This document shows positions 46,997 through 60,200 of a stretch of 64,000 bases of DNA, piece by piece (within the stretch, counting starts at the first letter, position 1; each line of letters opens with the position of its first letter). Under the pieces are notes generated by a model that saw only the letters and a program-made list of their open reading frames with translations, ran no database searches and was not told the origin of the DNA. The translations under genes and the position numbers were made by a program. The stretch comes from Ancistrus triradiatus (taxonomy: Eukaryota; Chordata; Actinopteri; Siluriformes; Loricariidae), in contig JAJAGP010000237.1 of assembly GCA_025084515.1 (NCBI GenBank), positions 372,001 to 436,000 on the forward strand. The letters run 5' to 3'.

Positions 46997-48240
46997 TATG
47001 TTACCAGAATTATTTTGTAATCAATGTGGAATTTAACTGGTAACCAGTGTAGTGATGATAGAACAGGACTGTTATGATCAAATTTTCTAGTTCAAGTTAG
47101 CACTCGGGCTGCTGCATTATGAACTAATTGAAGTTTACTTATATATTTACCACAGCATCCAGTAAGTAAAGCATTACAGTAAGACAACCTTGAGGTTATA
47201 AAAGACATTTCTAAGTTTAGCAATATTACGTAACTGAAAGAAAGCAATTCAAGTGATGTTGCTAATGTGCGCATCAAATGAGAGTTCTGAATCAAATATA
47301 ACACCTACGTTTTTTACAGATGGACTGGGAGATACTGGACAATCATCTATATTTAGGATATACATAGCCAACCTGTCTCTCACAGCCTTGGGTTCCACTA
47401 ATAAAACCTCGGTTTTATCTGTGTTAAGTAAAAGAAAACTAAATGACATCCAATCTTTTATTTCCTTTACACAATCCTCAATTTTGCTTTGGATTGTAAG
47501 GCCGTCATTTGGTGTGGCTGATATATACAGCTGTGTATCATCCACATAGCAGTGGAAACTAATGCCATGTTTATGAATAATTGAGCCTAGTGGCAGCATG
47601 TACCAAGAGAATAATAGTGGGCCAAGCACAGATCTCTGAGGCACACCATACTTCACTTTTGAGAGTTTAGAGCGTAGATTATTTACATAAACAAACTGGT
47701 ACTGGTCGGCCAACTAGGATTTAAACCAAGGAAGTGCCAATCCCTTAACACCTAAAGTATTTTTTAATCTATCCAGTAAGACATCGTGATCTATGGTGTC
47801 AAATGCTGCACTTAAATTTAACAGAACAAGAAAAGAAACACATCCATTATCTGAGTACATTAATAAATCAATTAGTACCCTAATTAAAGCTGTTTCAGTA
47901 CTAATGACGGGGCCTGAATCCAGACTGAAATGTTTCATGAATACCGTTACTTTTGAGGTAACTACAGAGCTGCTGACAGACAGCTTTTTCGAAGATTTTG
48001 GAGAGGAAAGGTAGATTTGAATTTTGGTCTATAATTAGACAGCACACAAGGGTCAAGATTGGCTTTTTTAATCAGTGGTTTAATAACAGCACACCTAAAG
48101 GATTTGGGCACATAACCAAAGGTAAGGGATGAATTTACAATAATAAGCAGTGGCTCTATAATACTAGGTATCAACTCTTTAAAAAATATGTAGGAATTGG
48201 ATCTAATAAACACAAAGATGACTTAGATGAGCTTATCAGT
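46997..48240 (-). pseudogene. LINE ORF2 reverse transcriptase, main part
   Basis: Non-LTR reverse transcriptase that would copy the LINE RNA at the target site. Order on the minus strand: VIKPLIKKANLDPCVLSNYR (start of the RT fold), VSFLVLLNLSAAFDTIDHDV (motif A, catalytic Asp of FDT kept), YGVPQRSVLGPLLF (motif B, normally PQGS, Gly to Arg), YVDDTQLY (motif C, both catalytic Asp kept), LNTDKTEVLL, then SRLSYCNALLTGC and QLVHNAAARVLT. Frames break between 48213, 47938, 47713 and 47304. Motifs A and C are intact, motif B is not. The domain is cut at 46996 by the Tc1 family A insertion. Confidence 0.9.
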
Positions 48241-48849
48241 GTGGATAGTTCAGAATTAGTAATTGGGGTAAAATATTCTAGTCTTGATTTACAGTTAATT
48301 AAACAGACATCTACACTAGTGCTGCATCTGGAAGGTTGCTAAGTAGTTTGGTGATCTGATGAGCATCAAGTTTTATGCTTAATGTTTTCTACCTTGTCGT
48401 TAAAGAAAGTCATGAAATCGTTACTGGTAAAATTAAGTAGAACATGAGAATCACTTTCTGTAAGGTTTTAGACTGTATCTGGAGACTGTATTATAGAGAA
48501 ATCTAGGATTTCTTATTTTTCTCTATGATTGAGGAAAAATACGCAGCTTATTTTTAGTATGAGCATGTTTACGCTATGCCATGCTATCCCTCCAAGCAAT
48601 CTTAAATAGCTCCAATTTATTATGTCACCTCTTACGTTCTAAATTCCACACTGTTTGTTTTAAGGTAATGGTGCTAGCATTTTTCCCTAATGCATTTGAG
48701 CCTAGCAGGAGCAACTAAGTCCAGTTTTGAACAAAACATGCATTCTAATTGGTTGTTTACACACTCAAGATGATTGGGCTCCGTAGGCATATTAAATTTT
48801 AAGTCTGGTAGGTTATTAATAAACTCAGCTGGAGTAGCAGATGTAATAG

Positions 48850-49399
48850 TGTGCTTGGTGTGATAACAAGGGAGTAGGATTTAATTTATTAGACATAGCT
48901 CAAAAACTAAGAAATATGGATTAGAAATCAAATCACTTTGTGGGAAAACATCAAGGTTATCTATATTGATACAAAATGTTGGTATTAGATCTAAAGTATG
49001 ATTACAGTGGTGAGTTGGAGTGATACTTATGGATTCTAAAATGGACTCAAAAGCAACTTTAAGTGGTTCCTGCTCACTGTCAAAGTGAATATTAAAATCA
49101 CTTACAATTAAAGCTTTATCTGTTGAAAGTACTAAGCAGGAAAGAAAGTTACCAAATTCTTGAAGAAATTCTGAATAAGGACCTGGAGAGCGGTAAATAG
49201 TGAGAAGCTGAAAAGAGTGTGGTCAGCTATCTGTGTTCTATGTGAGCTATCTGTGTTTATACTAATTAGATTTTTAAAACAGACTTTTTGAGGGAATTTA
49301 CGTTTAGGACAGATGCGGGTAACAGACACAATTTCAATAACGTGAGTTCTGTGTGACAGTGCTTGGCTACTAGCAGACATCTGGAGCCAGAGCACACTA
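48850..49399 (-). pseudogene. LINE ORF2 endonuclease domain remnant
   Basis: APE-type endonuclease that would nick target DNA. Minus-strand pieces: IYRSPGPYSEFLQEFGNFLS, then ALIVSDFNIHFDSEQEPLK (the GDFNIH motif, with Gly changed to Ser), ITPTHHCNHTLDLI and DNLDVFPQSDLISNPYFLVF. The last corresponds to the SDHxxV motif, with the catalytic His replaced by Leu. The N-terminal endonuclease third (normally ending in LTETW-type sequence) is deleted: SVTRICPKRKFPQKVCFK and LISINTDSSHRTQ jump directly to the YRSPGPYSE block. Confidence 0.8.
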
Positions 49400-49745
49400 C
49401 TCCATCAGACATCGCCTTCACAACTCTAACCACCTCTACAAAATTAGAATTAGTCACCTCTGACTGGTGAAAATGCATATCATTCGCTCCTACATGATCC
49501 TAGAGAATCTACAACTGTGGAGTTCACTAAGGTTCCCTACAATGTCCGGCACTCTGGCTCCTGGGTTACATGTAACCCTAGCTGCTGGTGTCCAGCAAAG
49601 GGGTTGCTAATTTCATGTGTCATAAAATAGAGTCACCTATGACCAGAGCTCTTTCAACAGGCTGCTCAGTGGGTGTATCACTGAGGAGGATAAACCCGTT
49701 GGACACATGAACAGGTAAAGAGTGGCGCTCTGGTGGGCTAGCCTT
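49400..49745 (-). pseudogene. LINE ORF1, esterase-type GDS motif
   Basis: Read on the minus strand: PVHVSNGFILLSDTPTEQPV, then ERALVIGDSIL. The I-G-D-S block is the nucleophile motif of the SGNH/GDS-type esterase domain known from ORF1 of CR1/L2 LINEs. Frames then shift. Later pieces are HVGANDMHFHQSEVTNSNF-like (the GGND-type block of the same fold, here GAND) and a KAMSDGVVCSG segment. ORF1 proteins of this group bind the element's RNA and may act on lipids, but that role is not settled. The N-terminal part (any zinc-finger or coiled-coil region) is missing beyond 49790. Stops after GDSIL make it non-functional. Confidence 0.7.
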
Positions 49746-49809
49746 ATGACTAAAATGCCAAAAATGGCAGTTTGAAGCCCTGCCATGAGATTCAAAATAT
49801 ATGTACAAT

Positions 49810-49810
<1 letters not shown>

Positions 49811-49846
<36 letters not shown>
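49811..49846. repeat. (TA)n microsatellite
   Basis: About 18 TA units between the LINE 5' end and the Tc1 family D remnant. Confidence 0.97.
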
Positions 49847-49847
<1 letters not shown>

Positions 49848-49854
49848 ATATGTT

Positions 49855-51424
<1,570 letters not shown>

Positions 51425-52386
51425 ATACACACACCAGCCACTTCATTAGGTACATGTTGCTAGTAATGGCTTGGACCCCTTTTTGCTTTCAGAGCTGCCT
51501 TAATTGTTCCTTAATTCCTCAGATATTTTGGTCCATACTGACTTGATAGCATCATGCAGTTGCTGCAGATTTGTCGACTGCACATCCAAGATGTAAATTT
51601 CCTGTTTCACCACATCCCAATGATGATTTATTGGATTGAGCTCTGGTGACTATGGAGGCGATTTGAGTACAGTGAACTCATTGTCATGTTCAATAAACCA
51701 GTTTGAGATGATTTGAGTTTTGTGGCATGGCACGTTATCCTGCTGGAAGTAGAAATCCAAAAATGAGTACACTGTGGTCAGAAAGGAATGGAAGTGGTCA
51801 GCGACAATACTCAGGTAGGCCGTGGCATTTAAACAATGCTCAACTGGTACGAAGGGGCTCAAAGTATGTCAAGAAAATATCCTCAACACCATTACACCAT
51901 CACCTCCACCTGCCAATATTTGATACAAGACAGATCCATACTTTCATGTTATTTAGACCAAATTGTGACCCTACCATCCAAATGTTGCTGCAGAAATCAA
52001 GACACAAAGTTTTTCCAATCTTCTATTGTGTCAGTTTCGTGTTCTTATGTGGCATGAGTGGTACCTAGTGTGATCTTCTGCTGCAGAAGCCCATCTGCTT
52101 CGAGGTTTGATGTGTTGAGAATTCAGGGATGCTCTTCTGCATACCTTGGTTGTAACGAGTGGTTATTTGAGTTACTGTTGCCTTTCTGTTGGCCCGAACC
52201 AGTATGGCCATTCTCCTCTGATCTCTGGCATCAATGCATTTTCACCCAGAAAAATGCTGCTCATATTTTCTCTTTTTTGGACCATTGTCTGTAAAGCCTA
52301 GAGATGGCTGTGTGTGAAAATCCCAGTAGATCAGCCTAAATGCATTGAGTTGAATTGAGATATTTGCCTCAGCAACGATGAGTGTA
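51425..52386 (-). mobile_element. Tc1 family E transposon, deleted
   Basis: The left end acaccagccacttcattagg plus tacatg is the CACCGGCCACTTTATTAGGTAC-type end. The right end is short (cgatgagtgta) because a deletion removed part of the region between cccagtagatcagc and ctaaatgcattgagttg. The transposase reads on the minus strand. About 960 bp. Confidence 0.8.
51560..52330 (-). pseudogene. Tc1 family E transposase remnant
   Basis: Minus-strand pieces of a DD34E transposase, from N- to C-terminal: SRTTIS-like remains near 52300, then SPFVPVEHCLNATAYLSIVA, FYFQQDNVPCHKTQIISNWF (second Asp kept) and IEHDNEFTVLKS, then SPELNPINHHWDVVK. At the Glu position, normally NPIEHLW, the codon is AAT (Asn), so the catalytic residue is lost. 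The family's first catalytic block (WSDES) falls in a frameshifted, unreadable stretch near 51980. Inactive. Confidence 0.8.
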
Positions 52387-52400
52387 TACCAACCACATAG

Positions 52401-53156
52401 CAGTACCAGTCCAAAGTTTGGACACAGGCACTGAAAATCATAATTCTATTTTGTATAGGAATTTTCACTTAAAGGCTAACAAAATTTCTTACATAAAAAT
52501 ATGGAGGCATGTGTGTACTCTACATGTATGTAATGTAATGTTTGTCCATACAAAATGTTTACCTAAAACAGAATAATTATAGAATAATTGCAAAGTAAAC
52601 ACAGATGTCACAGTGTTTGCAATAAGATTGTAGAGTAATTTAAATATATTTTACTACATATTTTATATAATAAAATATATTAGTAATATTGTACCTATTC
52701 AATATAATAATATATTAGTACAATATATTAGACGTACTATATATTATCTTGAAAACCTTCTTTTTTAGTATTAACACCTGAGATTATCATTTACAGTGGA
52801 TACCAAGGGACCTATTTTGAAGAAATCTTTAGGTTTTGTTGTGTGGCGTTTAAAAATCAGTAATATGGCATAAAGGCTTAACTAATCAAAGAGAAATGTC
52901 AGTCCATAATTACTTTAAGAAATGATGGTCAATTATATAGTATATTTAGAGTTATTAGCCTAAAAAAAACAGTTAACAGCACTGAAGATTACAACTGAAA
53001 CAAATGCATCACTGAACTCTAGCAGCAAACACATTTCACCCTCAACTGGTCATTTGTATTACATTGTTGTCTGAAGTTCATTTTTGCAACTGTAAGGTCA
53101 ATAAAATAGCTAAAATCAAAAAAGTAGGTTTGTCCAAACTTTTGACTGTTACCATG
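52401..53156. mobile_element. Tc1 family F non-autonomous element
   Basis: The ends cagtaccagtccaaagtttg plus gacaca and, inverted, tttgtccaaacttttgactg plus ttaccatg are imperfect terminal repeats of another Tc1-type family. TA follows the right end (53157-53158); the left flank is AG rather than TA. About 756 bp, with no transposase frame. The interior is AT-rich. Confidence 0.7.
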
Positions 53157-53189
53157 TAATTAATATTACATTATATTATATTATCATTC

Positions 53190-53530
53190 ACTTTCATTCA
53201 CAGTCTTATCCACTTAATCCTGGACAGGGTGCGGGAGATCCGGTGCCTAGCCTGCAGCCTAGGGCACAAGGCAGGGACAACCCTAGACAGGGCGACAATC
53301 CATCATAAGGCACATACACTCACACACTCATAAACTCACTCATACACTAGGGGCACTTTAGAGAAACCAATTAACCTAATGCATGTGTTTGGACTGTTTG
53401 GACACGCGGACATGGGAAGGACACGCAAACTCCACACAAAAAGGACCCAGACCACTCCACCTGCAGACGGAACCCAGGACCGTCTCGCTGTGAGGTTGCA
53501 GTGATACCCACCGAGCCACCATACCACCCT
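53190..53530 (-). repeat. SINE-B repeat
   Basis: A full minus-strand copy. Reading backwards: gggtggtatggtggctcggt, ggttccgtctgcaggtggag, ggagtttgcgtgtccttccc, aatgcattaggttaattggt-type sequence, then tatgatggattgtcgccct and the end gtgaatgaaag. It lies between two ATATT-repeat stretches. Confidence 0.8.
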
Positions 53531-53581
53531 ATATTATATTATATTATATTATATTATATTATATTATATTATATTATATTA
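53530..53581. repeat. (ATATT)n microsatellite
   Basis: About ten five-base units. The other side of the SINE-B copy (53164-53182) has two to three similar units, so the SINE probably landed in or seeded the repeat. Confidence 0.95.
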
Positions 53582-53582
53582 T

Positions 53583-55434
53583 TATAAAATGTATTTAGTG
53601 GTAGCCATGTATTAAAATATGCAATAATAATTGTGCTTTTATGTGAAAGTAGCACATGCTGTAGCTAGTACAATAGCAGCCGTCTAAAATGCTAATTAGA
53701 AAGCTCAAAAATCTCATGTAACCTCATCATCTCCAGAATCTTATATATATACAACAACAATTATAATCAGTCTTCCAAATGGAGACCACCATTTAACAGT
53801 CATGCTTTTAAGTTGAGGGGACTGGGGGCCATCTTGATCTGCTCCTCAGTTGAGACAATTACACTTCTCGACAAACTCTATAGCCACATTTCATTTACAA
53901 AAGCTTTTAGTGTACATTAAAATGCCAAGTTTACAGTTTTTTTGGTATGATTCCTTGGCCAGTCATACAATGTCAGAATAAAAATTGTTGACAAACCTGC
54001 AGAACGGATCCCATAGTGATAGAAGTTTGAGAGATTATTCAGAACATAAACATCATGCCAAAGGATGGTGGAATCTAAAAAGCCGTGCCAACAGAAAAAG
54101 AGGTTTCTCTGAGCAGTTTAAAATAACTCAAGCTCCTAAAAGTCAACAGAGAAGCCTGGTCTCTTTGTAAACTGTTTTTTATATAAATAATGCAGAACTT
54201 TGTGATTTCTGCTAAACTGGATCATAATTACATTATTGGTTTACATAATCTCCCAAAGGAAAGCTCTTTGGCAAAGATTTGCTTTAATATGTCTTGAAAT
54301 TGTTACCATCTGGCTTGGCTACAGGAAATGCTTCTCTCTCTCTTAAAAACCTCAAAGTAAAAAATACAAGTAGCATGCAATATTCATAAACCTTTTTTGT
54401 TTTATTGCCTTCCATCTACGAGCGACATGTAAATCTGACCTCTCTGTATTTCATTACATATTATTGTATAATGCCTTGCACAAAGTCTGTGATATCATCC
54501 AATCTCACCAGTCTGTCATCTCCTGGGGCTTAGTTTTCTCCATGCTCCTATGAAAGGATCCTCTGACCTTCTAACCCTCTGGAGACTAACATCAGAGTGG
54601 AGACGGATCAAACCTATAATAACCCTGTATACTGAATGGGACAGGACAGAGTGTATTCAGGTTGCATGTACTCAATGCCAGACAGACTAAGAGCTTAAAG
54701 TTTGTTTTCCAAAGCCAGTCAACTTGTTACAATTGCAAAAAATGCAGAAATGGTTATGATTCAATTTGGTGTCTGAACTTTGTCCATAGCTGAATTAGCG
54801 TGCTTATCAAGAACCATTTGTTACATAGACTTTAGCTATTAGCCTAAATTCATTGACTTGGTTCTGTGGGAGAAGGTTTCATACTTTCTGTTTTTAGAAG
54901 GCCTGGCTAAAACATGGTATACGCTGTAGTGGTGACATCATGGAGGTTGAGGAATTTAAAGGGACCAGGGAATAGCGTCTGTCTGTCTGCAGTCTACCTG
55001 GTTTCCATCCGCTTCATCAAAGCAGACAAGAGCTGCTCTGAGGGAAATGTTACAGGGGCTTCCAAGATATAACCAGAGCTTAACTACTTTATGGTCACAC
55101 GAAACTTCAACATGAGAGAATACAATAGAATGCTAACACTGGACCAATCTTTGGAAGTGCTACAAATAATTAAATCACAAAAGCTGAATTTGGAAAGACC
55201 CAAACAGAGACGGAAAAAAAGGAGAAGAACAACACAACAGAAACTTTTTAATGCTGTCATATGAGTCCCAAATTCAATGTAGGCCTATTCTCCAAAAAAC
55301 ATCTGTTTGAAGATGGCTGGAGGAGCTTCTCTATACCATCCTCTAAAGTTCAAACATGTTCAAATCTGGTGAGTGAGGCTCTCATGTCCATTTCCTTACG
55401 AATCCACCAACATGTTTAACAATTTGCAACAGGC
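53583..55434. other. 1.9 kb unique DNA
   Basis: No transposon, RNA or coding feature recognised. A 61-codon open frame at 53985-54170 is basic and unsupported. Confidence 0.45.
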
Positions 55435-55635
55435 AGCTATCTGTGTGGAGTTTGCATGTTCTTCCCATCTGTGTGGGTTTCCGTCCAAATTCTCAAGACA
55501 TATTTAGGTCAATTAGAGTCTCTAAAGAGTCTCTCAGGGGGAGTGTGTGTGTGTGTGTTGCATGTGCACATGTACGCTGTGATGGATTTCCACCCCAATC
55601 CCCCAAACCTGCCATAACAGTTTAATTCACTGGAC
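55435..55635 (+). repeat. SINE-B fragment
   Basis: gtgtggagtttgcatgttct, gggtttccgtccaaattctc, tctctaaagagtctctcagg, a gtgtgtgtgt block and gctgtgatggatttcca. The head is missing. Confidence 0.65.
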
Positions 55636-56320
55636 ATCTCCATTCTGGACGTTTATTCTGCTCATTGGGCCGCTCTCTACTCAGGGCCCTTGGTATCATC
55701 CACACCTTCTCTTATTTATAGTGCGCCTGCTGGTAACTGGAATGTATTTTAGATCATGACACTGCTGAATACTTGATTCTACAAGGTGTTGACTATGTGC
55801 TTGCTGTAATGCATTATGTCTTAATTCACAAAGAATTGTTTCTCCAAACTTTTTAACATAGACCAGGAATTCTCACCTGCAGGTCACACATCTGTATTTT
55901 ATCCTTATTATTAGTATACAGTACTCGAATGCATCTGTTTATAGCCCACATGACCAGCTTTTGGAAACATTTGTGGTCTGTTTTTGAACCAATGTGTAAC
56001 AGGTTAAGAACCACTTATGTAGACCACCAATAAGTGTACAAACACCACAAATGATGATGCTTAAGACAGAACTGGATATCTATGTGTAGTTGCCATAACC
56101 ATGGAGGAACCTATTTCATAGTTGTTCCATAATGTTAAATATCACTATACATTAATAAAACATGGTTACATTTAAATGACTAAAGCACTATGGTTAATGT
56201 GTACCCTCTACAAACACCATCCTGTCACTGATAATTATTCCAGTGGGGTTAGTTGCATGTTACTGTTATATAAAATAGGAGAATGAAAAAAATATAAGAT
56301 CATATTTTATTATTTATATT
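55636..56320. other. unique non-coding DNA
   Basis: Nothing recognised. Confidence 0.45.
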
Positions 56321-56364
56321 ATATATATATATATATAATTTTTTTTTTTTTTTTTTTTTTTTTT
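56321..56364. repeat. (TA)n followed by poly(T)
   Basis: (TA)n at 56321-56337 then a T-run of about 26. The T-run could be a retroelement A-tail on the minus strand, but no element body is evident. Confidence 0.9.
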
Positions 56365-56817
56365 AAGCAGATTACACTGAATCAGCTGAACCATGACCCA
56401 AAAATGACAGTCTGCTTTCTAATATTTCTTCTACTTTCTTCTACTTCTATTCTCTACTACCTTTGCCAGTGCACCACAATCTTTACTTTGGTTCTTGTTC
56501 ATGACAGAATACCTTGTGCCACCCTTAAAAGAATGAAAAATTAAAGCTTTTTTGGTTGGTTTTGCACAAGATGCCAGTATTTAGGGAGAAAGTTTTTCCA
56601 GTCAATGCAATACTTTTAAAGCTGTCTCGATGTTCAACATACCATGATTTTAAATTTAAAAAAAAAAAATATTTGTTAGAATTTTTAGATCACTTAATTA
56701 CTCATTTGCTGTGCAGCGATGCAGCACCTTCAGCACCTTGAACTATATTAAGCAAGTATGACTATGAATGAATGAATGAATGAATGAATGACGCTTTAAC
56801 CTGGATTAGTTATTTGC
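56365..56817. other. unique DNA with (GAAT)n
   Basis: Unique sequence ending in seven GAAT units at 56763-56791, a typical tail of SINE-B copies, here without a recognisable body. Confidence 0.6.
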
Positions 56818-56965
56818 ATTGTCAAAGTCAAAGTCCGATTGATATATATAGCACTTTTTTTTCTTAAAGCTGGTTTACAAACATCTAGGCTTGGAGTCCA
56901 AAATGAGAAAGCTATGGCAACAGCGACAAGGAAAATCGTCCCAATTATGATAAAAAAGAAACCTT
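56818..56965 (-). mobile_element. diverged LINE tail
   Basis: gtcaaagtcaaagtccgatt, tatatatagcactttt, agcgacaaggaaaatcgtcc and aaagaaaccttaggagaacc run in the same order as the LINE 3' end at 603 and 44271, but with many changes and a different tail unit (GTCAAA). It is an older or sister subfamily. Confidence 0.65.
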
Positions 56966-57143
56966 AGGAGAACCAAAACAAAACAAAACAAACCATATCA
57001 AAGAATTTAATTAAACTACATAAATATAAACTGTATAAGATTAAACAGGTTAAGTACACAGAAATTACAATACATAAGATTATCGTAAATAAAACAGAGA
57101 ATACAATAAAGTATAAAATATAAATGAAATAGAGAATTAATAA

Positions 57144-57148
<5 letters not shown>

Positions 57149-57200
<52 letters not shown>

Positions 57201-57260
57201 TTTATATATTTTTATATATATTATATTTTTATATATATTATATATACATAGTGTATAATA
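57149..57260. repeat. (TA)n microsatellite
   Basis: About 23 TA units to 57195, then AT-rich derivatives to 57260. Confidence 0.95.
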
Positions 57261-60200
57261 TAATATATATAAAAAAAGATGCAGTCGGACAGTCAGAACA
57301 TTTTTCATTTTTGGACTTTTGGAGATGAGAAAATGTTTAAAAATTCATGTTGGTGCACTGAGTTTGAATACATATGTGCCTACAAGTGCTGTAGAATAAT
57401 AAAGTGATACGTGGTATGTATTTATGACATTATTACAGAAAAATTAAAGTTGGACACAAATAATGCCATGTAATGTCACTGACCAATACAACATTGTTTA
57501 TAACTGCTATTTATTCAAGGATATTTATAAACATAATGAAAGGCTGAATTTGTCAGTCCTTCAGACAAACAGTCTAGTTTTTTTAAATAACAACCTACAC
57601 CTTCACATTATACTTTTCCCTGTCAGTAAGAAAATTTGGTAGCACTGACCACTATGTTTTCATGTTGACACCGAGACCGGGAGGAGGGTGAGTAATAAGG
57701 TCTCCACTACCTCAAACAATGTGTAAAATTCCAGGCTAACCACTAAATACACCAGTAATTCACCTTATCAAATTGCGAATGCAATTAAGAGAAAGTAAAC
57801 AGCCTTGGGCGGGCAATAACAAAAAGGAGAGCTGATTTAAGCAAAGCCTCCAATGTTGCTTAGTGAAAAAATAGGACAGATAAAATCTACTTACCAAAAC
57901 TTAATTAGTTCAGGCACTCAGTTCAATGTGTGGCAAGGCTGCATTACCTCAGTTTGAAGTCTGTGGCACTTACCTGGATTGATAGTACACCTAATCTACA
58001 TTTTTAATCATTTATATTAACAAGGGGTATCACATTTAAAATGTGCCTTTTAACAGAATTTATTTTGGTATAAAACAAAACACATTAAATCCATAATAGC
58101 TGCAAACATACATACACAACACATCGCATTCTATTCTGATTGCAAAATGGACTTCACTTCTCTTTTAGTTTGGTATGTAGTGACCAGGAAAGTGACTCTG
58201 ATCAAGATATAAAGCATGCTTCGATTCGAAGGAGATTTTCTGTGATACTGCCAATGAGATATGAAACATGAAAGGAGAAGGGCAATAGGCCTACTGGTGT
58301 GAATTCAACAAGCAGTGTTTTCTCAATATGGCCTCTGCTCCAAACTCCATTGATGTGGAGGAAGCACTCCAGTGACTTTCGGCCATTGGCGTCAGGGAGC
58401 CCTCCTCCCTTGTCCACTGTGAGCTTGATGTGAGCGTGAAAGCTGTTGCTAATAAAAGTTTCAAAGAGAGGGATGAAAAGGAGGAGAAATTGAGCAGCCA
58501 GGGCTGCATTATCCCTTCTCTGTATGGTGGCTGCCCCAGCGGAGGTGTTCTGCCAATGGCAGGGGCTTGGAGAGGTCGCTGGAGATGTCACCAGCATTGC
58601 TCGAGGGCAGGGACAAAATCACTCGCTTCTCACAGGCTTCAAAGTGCAGGGCAATTACACTCAAGTAGCCAAATGAATAGATGTATCAGCTTGCCAGCAA
58701 TTTCTTGAGTAAAACAGAGGAGGCCTTTGAGAGAGGGAGAGGAGGGCAGAGCCACACCTTATGAGTAATGCGTAACGACCCGTATGATAATTACGGGGAT
58801 GGAAAAAAAAAATCAGAAATAGAAACTTACAACCATTGGTTGTGATCATAGAGAAAAAAGTTCATTAAAAAAGAGCTGGAATGGCTTTACTCCATATGAG
58901 CAATGCTGTTTAGAGAAGGCACTCATTGTGAATGCTTCTTTTGGGCAGTGGCACATACGAAGTCAGATTCCCATTGAGTATGCTGAAAAGAGCCTTTGAT
59001 TGGAAATTGCTTTGGCAGGAGAGCTCACCTGCAGAGAGCAGTCTATAGCCTCTTTTGGAGGGCCCAGCAGCTGCCAGAGCTGTAAGTCTGGGTACCTAGT
59101 GGGCCAAAGAATGGAGGCTGCAGAGTCTTTCAATACAAAGCCACTTAGTAACAGAAGGCATGTGCCAAGCTTGCAAAGGCAGAATGAAAAGTGCCCTTCG
59201 GAGTTGACTAAATATCAGGGGCCACTTTTTTTTCGAGCTCTCCAAGTCGCCTCTCTTCAGCCCCCGCTTGCGCTTCTATCACAGGGACAAAAGGAGACCC
59301 AAGGAGCCCTAACCGCAGAAATATACCAACAATCGCCAGGGAAAGGGCTGAGGAACTCCGCCGGAGTGTGGAAGCCATCAATTACATAGAGCAAAAGTTA
59401 AAAACCCAGCAGGGCCCATGCATTAGAATGCAGAGATATGCAGGCCTTCAGGCAAGGGAAGCCTCAGCTGAGCTGTGGTCTGGCTAACTGAATCGCAATA
59501 AATGACTGTGTGAAGTATGAATCACGAGTGAGAACGTTTTACCACGATGTATCTAAGTTTTCTCCCTCTGACTGGTAAGGTATGGTTTCTTTAATTGTGT
59601 GAAAAATTGCAGCTCTGAGGCAGAGGTCAGAACAGAATTTATTTGCATGTAATTTAACTGGTGGTGTGTAAATATGCTTTCTATTCCAGTTCTGAAATAA
59701 AATCAAATGAATCTTCTCTAGCAGAAACTCTTCTAAGACCATGCATTAGTAAAGCTCATAGAAACTAAATAAACACATCATTTGCTAGCCATGAGCTGCC
59801 ATATTTAGATGGCCTATCATAACTTATCCATGGAACACTTGTTGCATCTGCAATAGCATAACTGATAGCTGTGTGCAACAGAATACAGATTTCTCTGCTT
59901 GAAAGCCTTCACAAACAGCAGAGGGCCAAAAAGGGATAAAAAGCACTTGACTGTCCGGACACTGAGAGCCTGAATTCCACTGCGCCTTTTTGGCTGTGTC
60001 TCTCAGAAGGCGCCGCCTGACACACTGAGAGCAATGTGCAGGGATCACACAAAGCCTCGTCAATTCAACCATCTCCCAGCAGCTAATTTATGATGCCCTC
60101 AAAGCAATTTTCACAGTCAGAAAAGTGCAATTGTATTTTCCAGCTCATTAAACCCAAGCACAACAAAGCTTTCATCCTCCTGCTCCCCCCTCCCATTCCA

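Larger units (their letters stand above)
44271..49790 (-). mobile_element. near-full L2/CR1-type LINE, split by a Tc1
   Basis: The master-type copy for the tails at 603, 27043, 27655 and 30096. Order along the minus strand: ORF1 remnant (about 49790-49400), endonuclease (about 49400-48850), reverse transcriptase (about 48240-46997 and 45418-45180), then a long 3' untranslated region to the tail gtcaagtc...-type end at 44271. A 1576-bp Tc1 family A element interrupts it at 45419-46994. Without the Tc1 the LINE is about 3.9 kb. ORF1 is fused to ORF2 by an internal deletion around 49400. The assignment to L2/CR1 rests on ORF1 type and RT motifs, from memory. Confidence 0.88.

Noticed and set aside
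58202..58597. 131-codon minus-strand open frame
   Set aside because: No recognisable domain or start context, and an overlapping plus-strand frame of similar size; probably chance in GC-balanced DNA.
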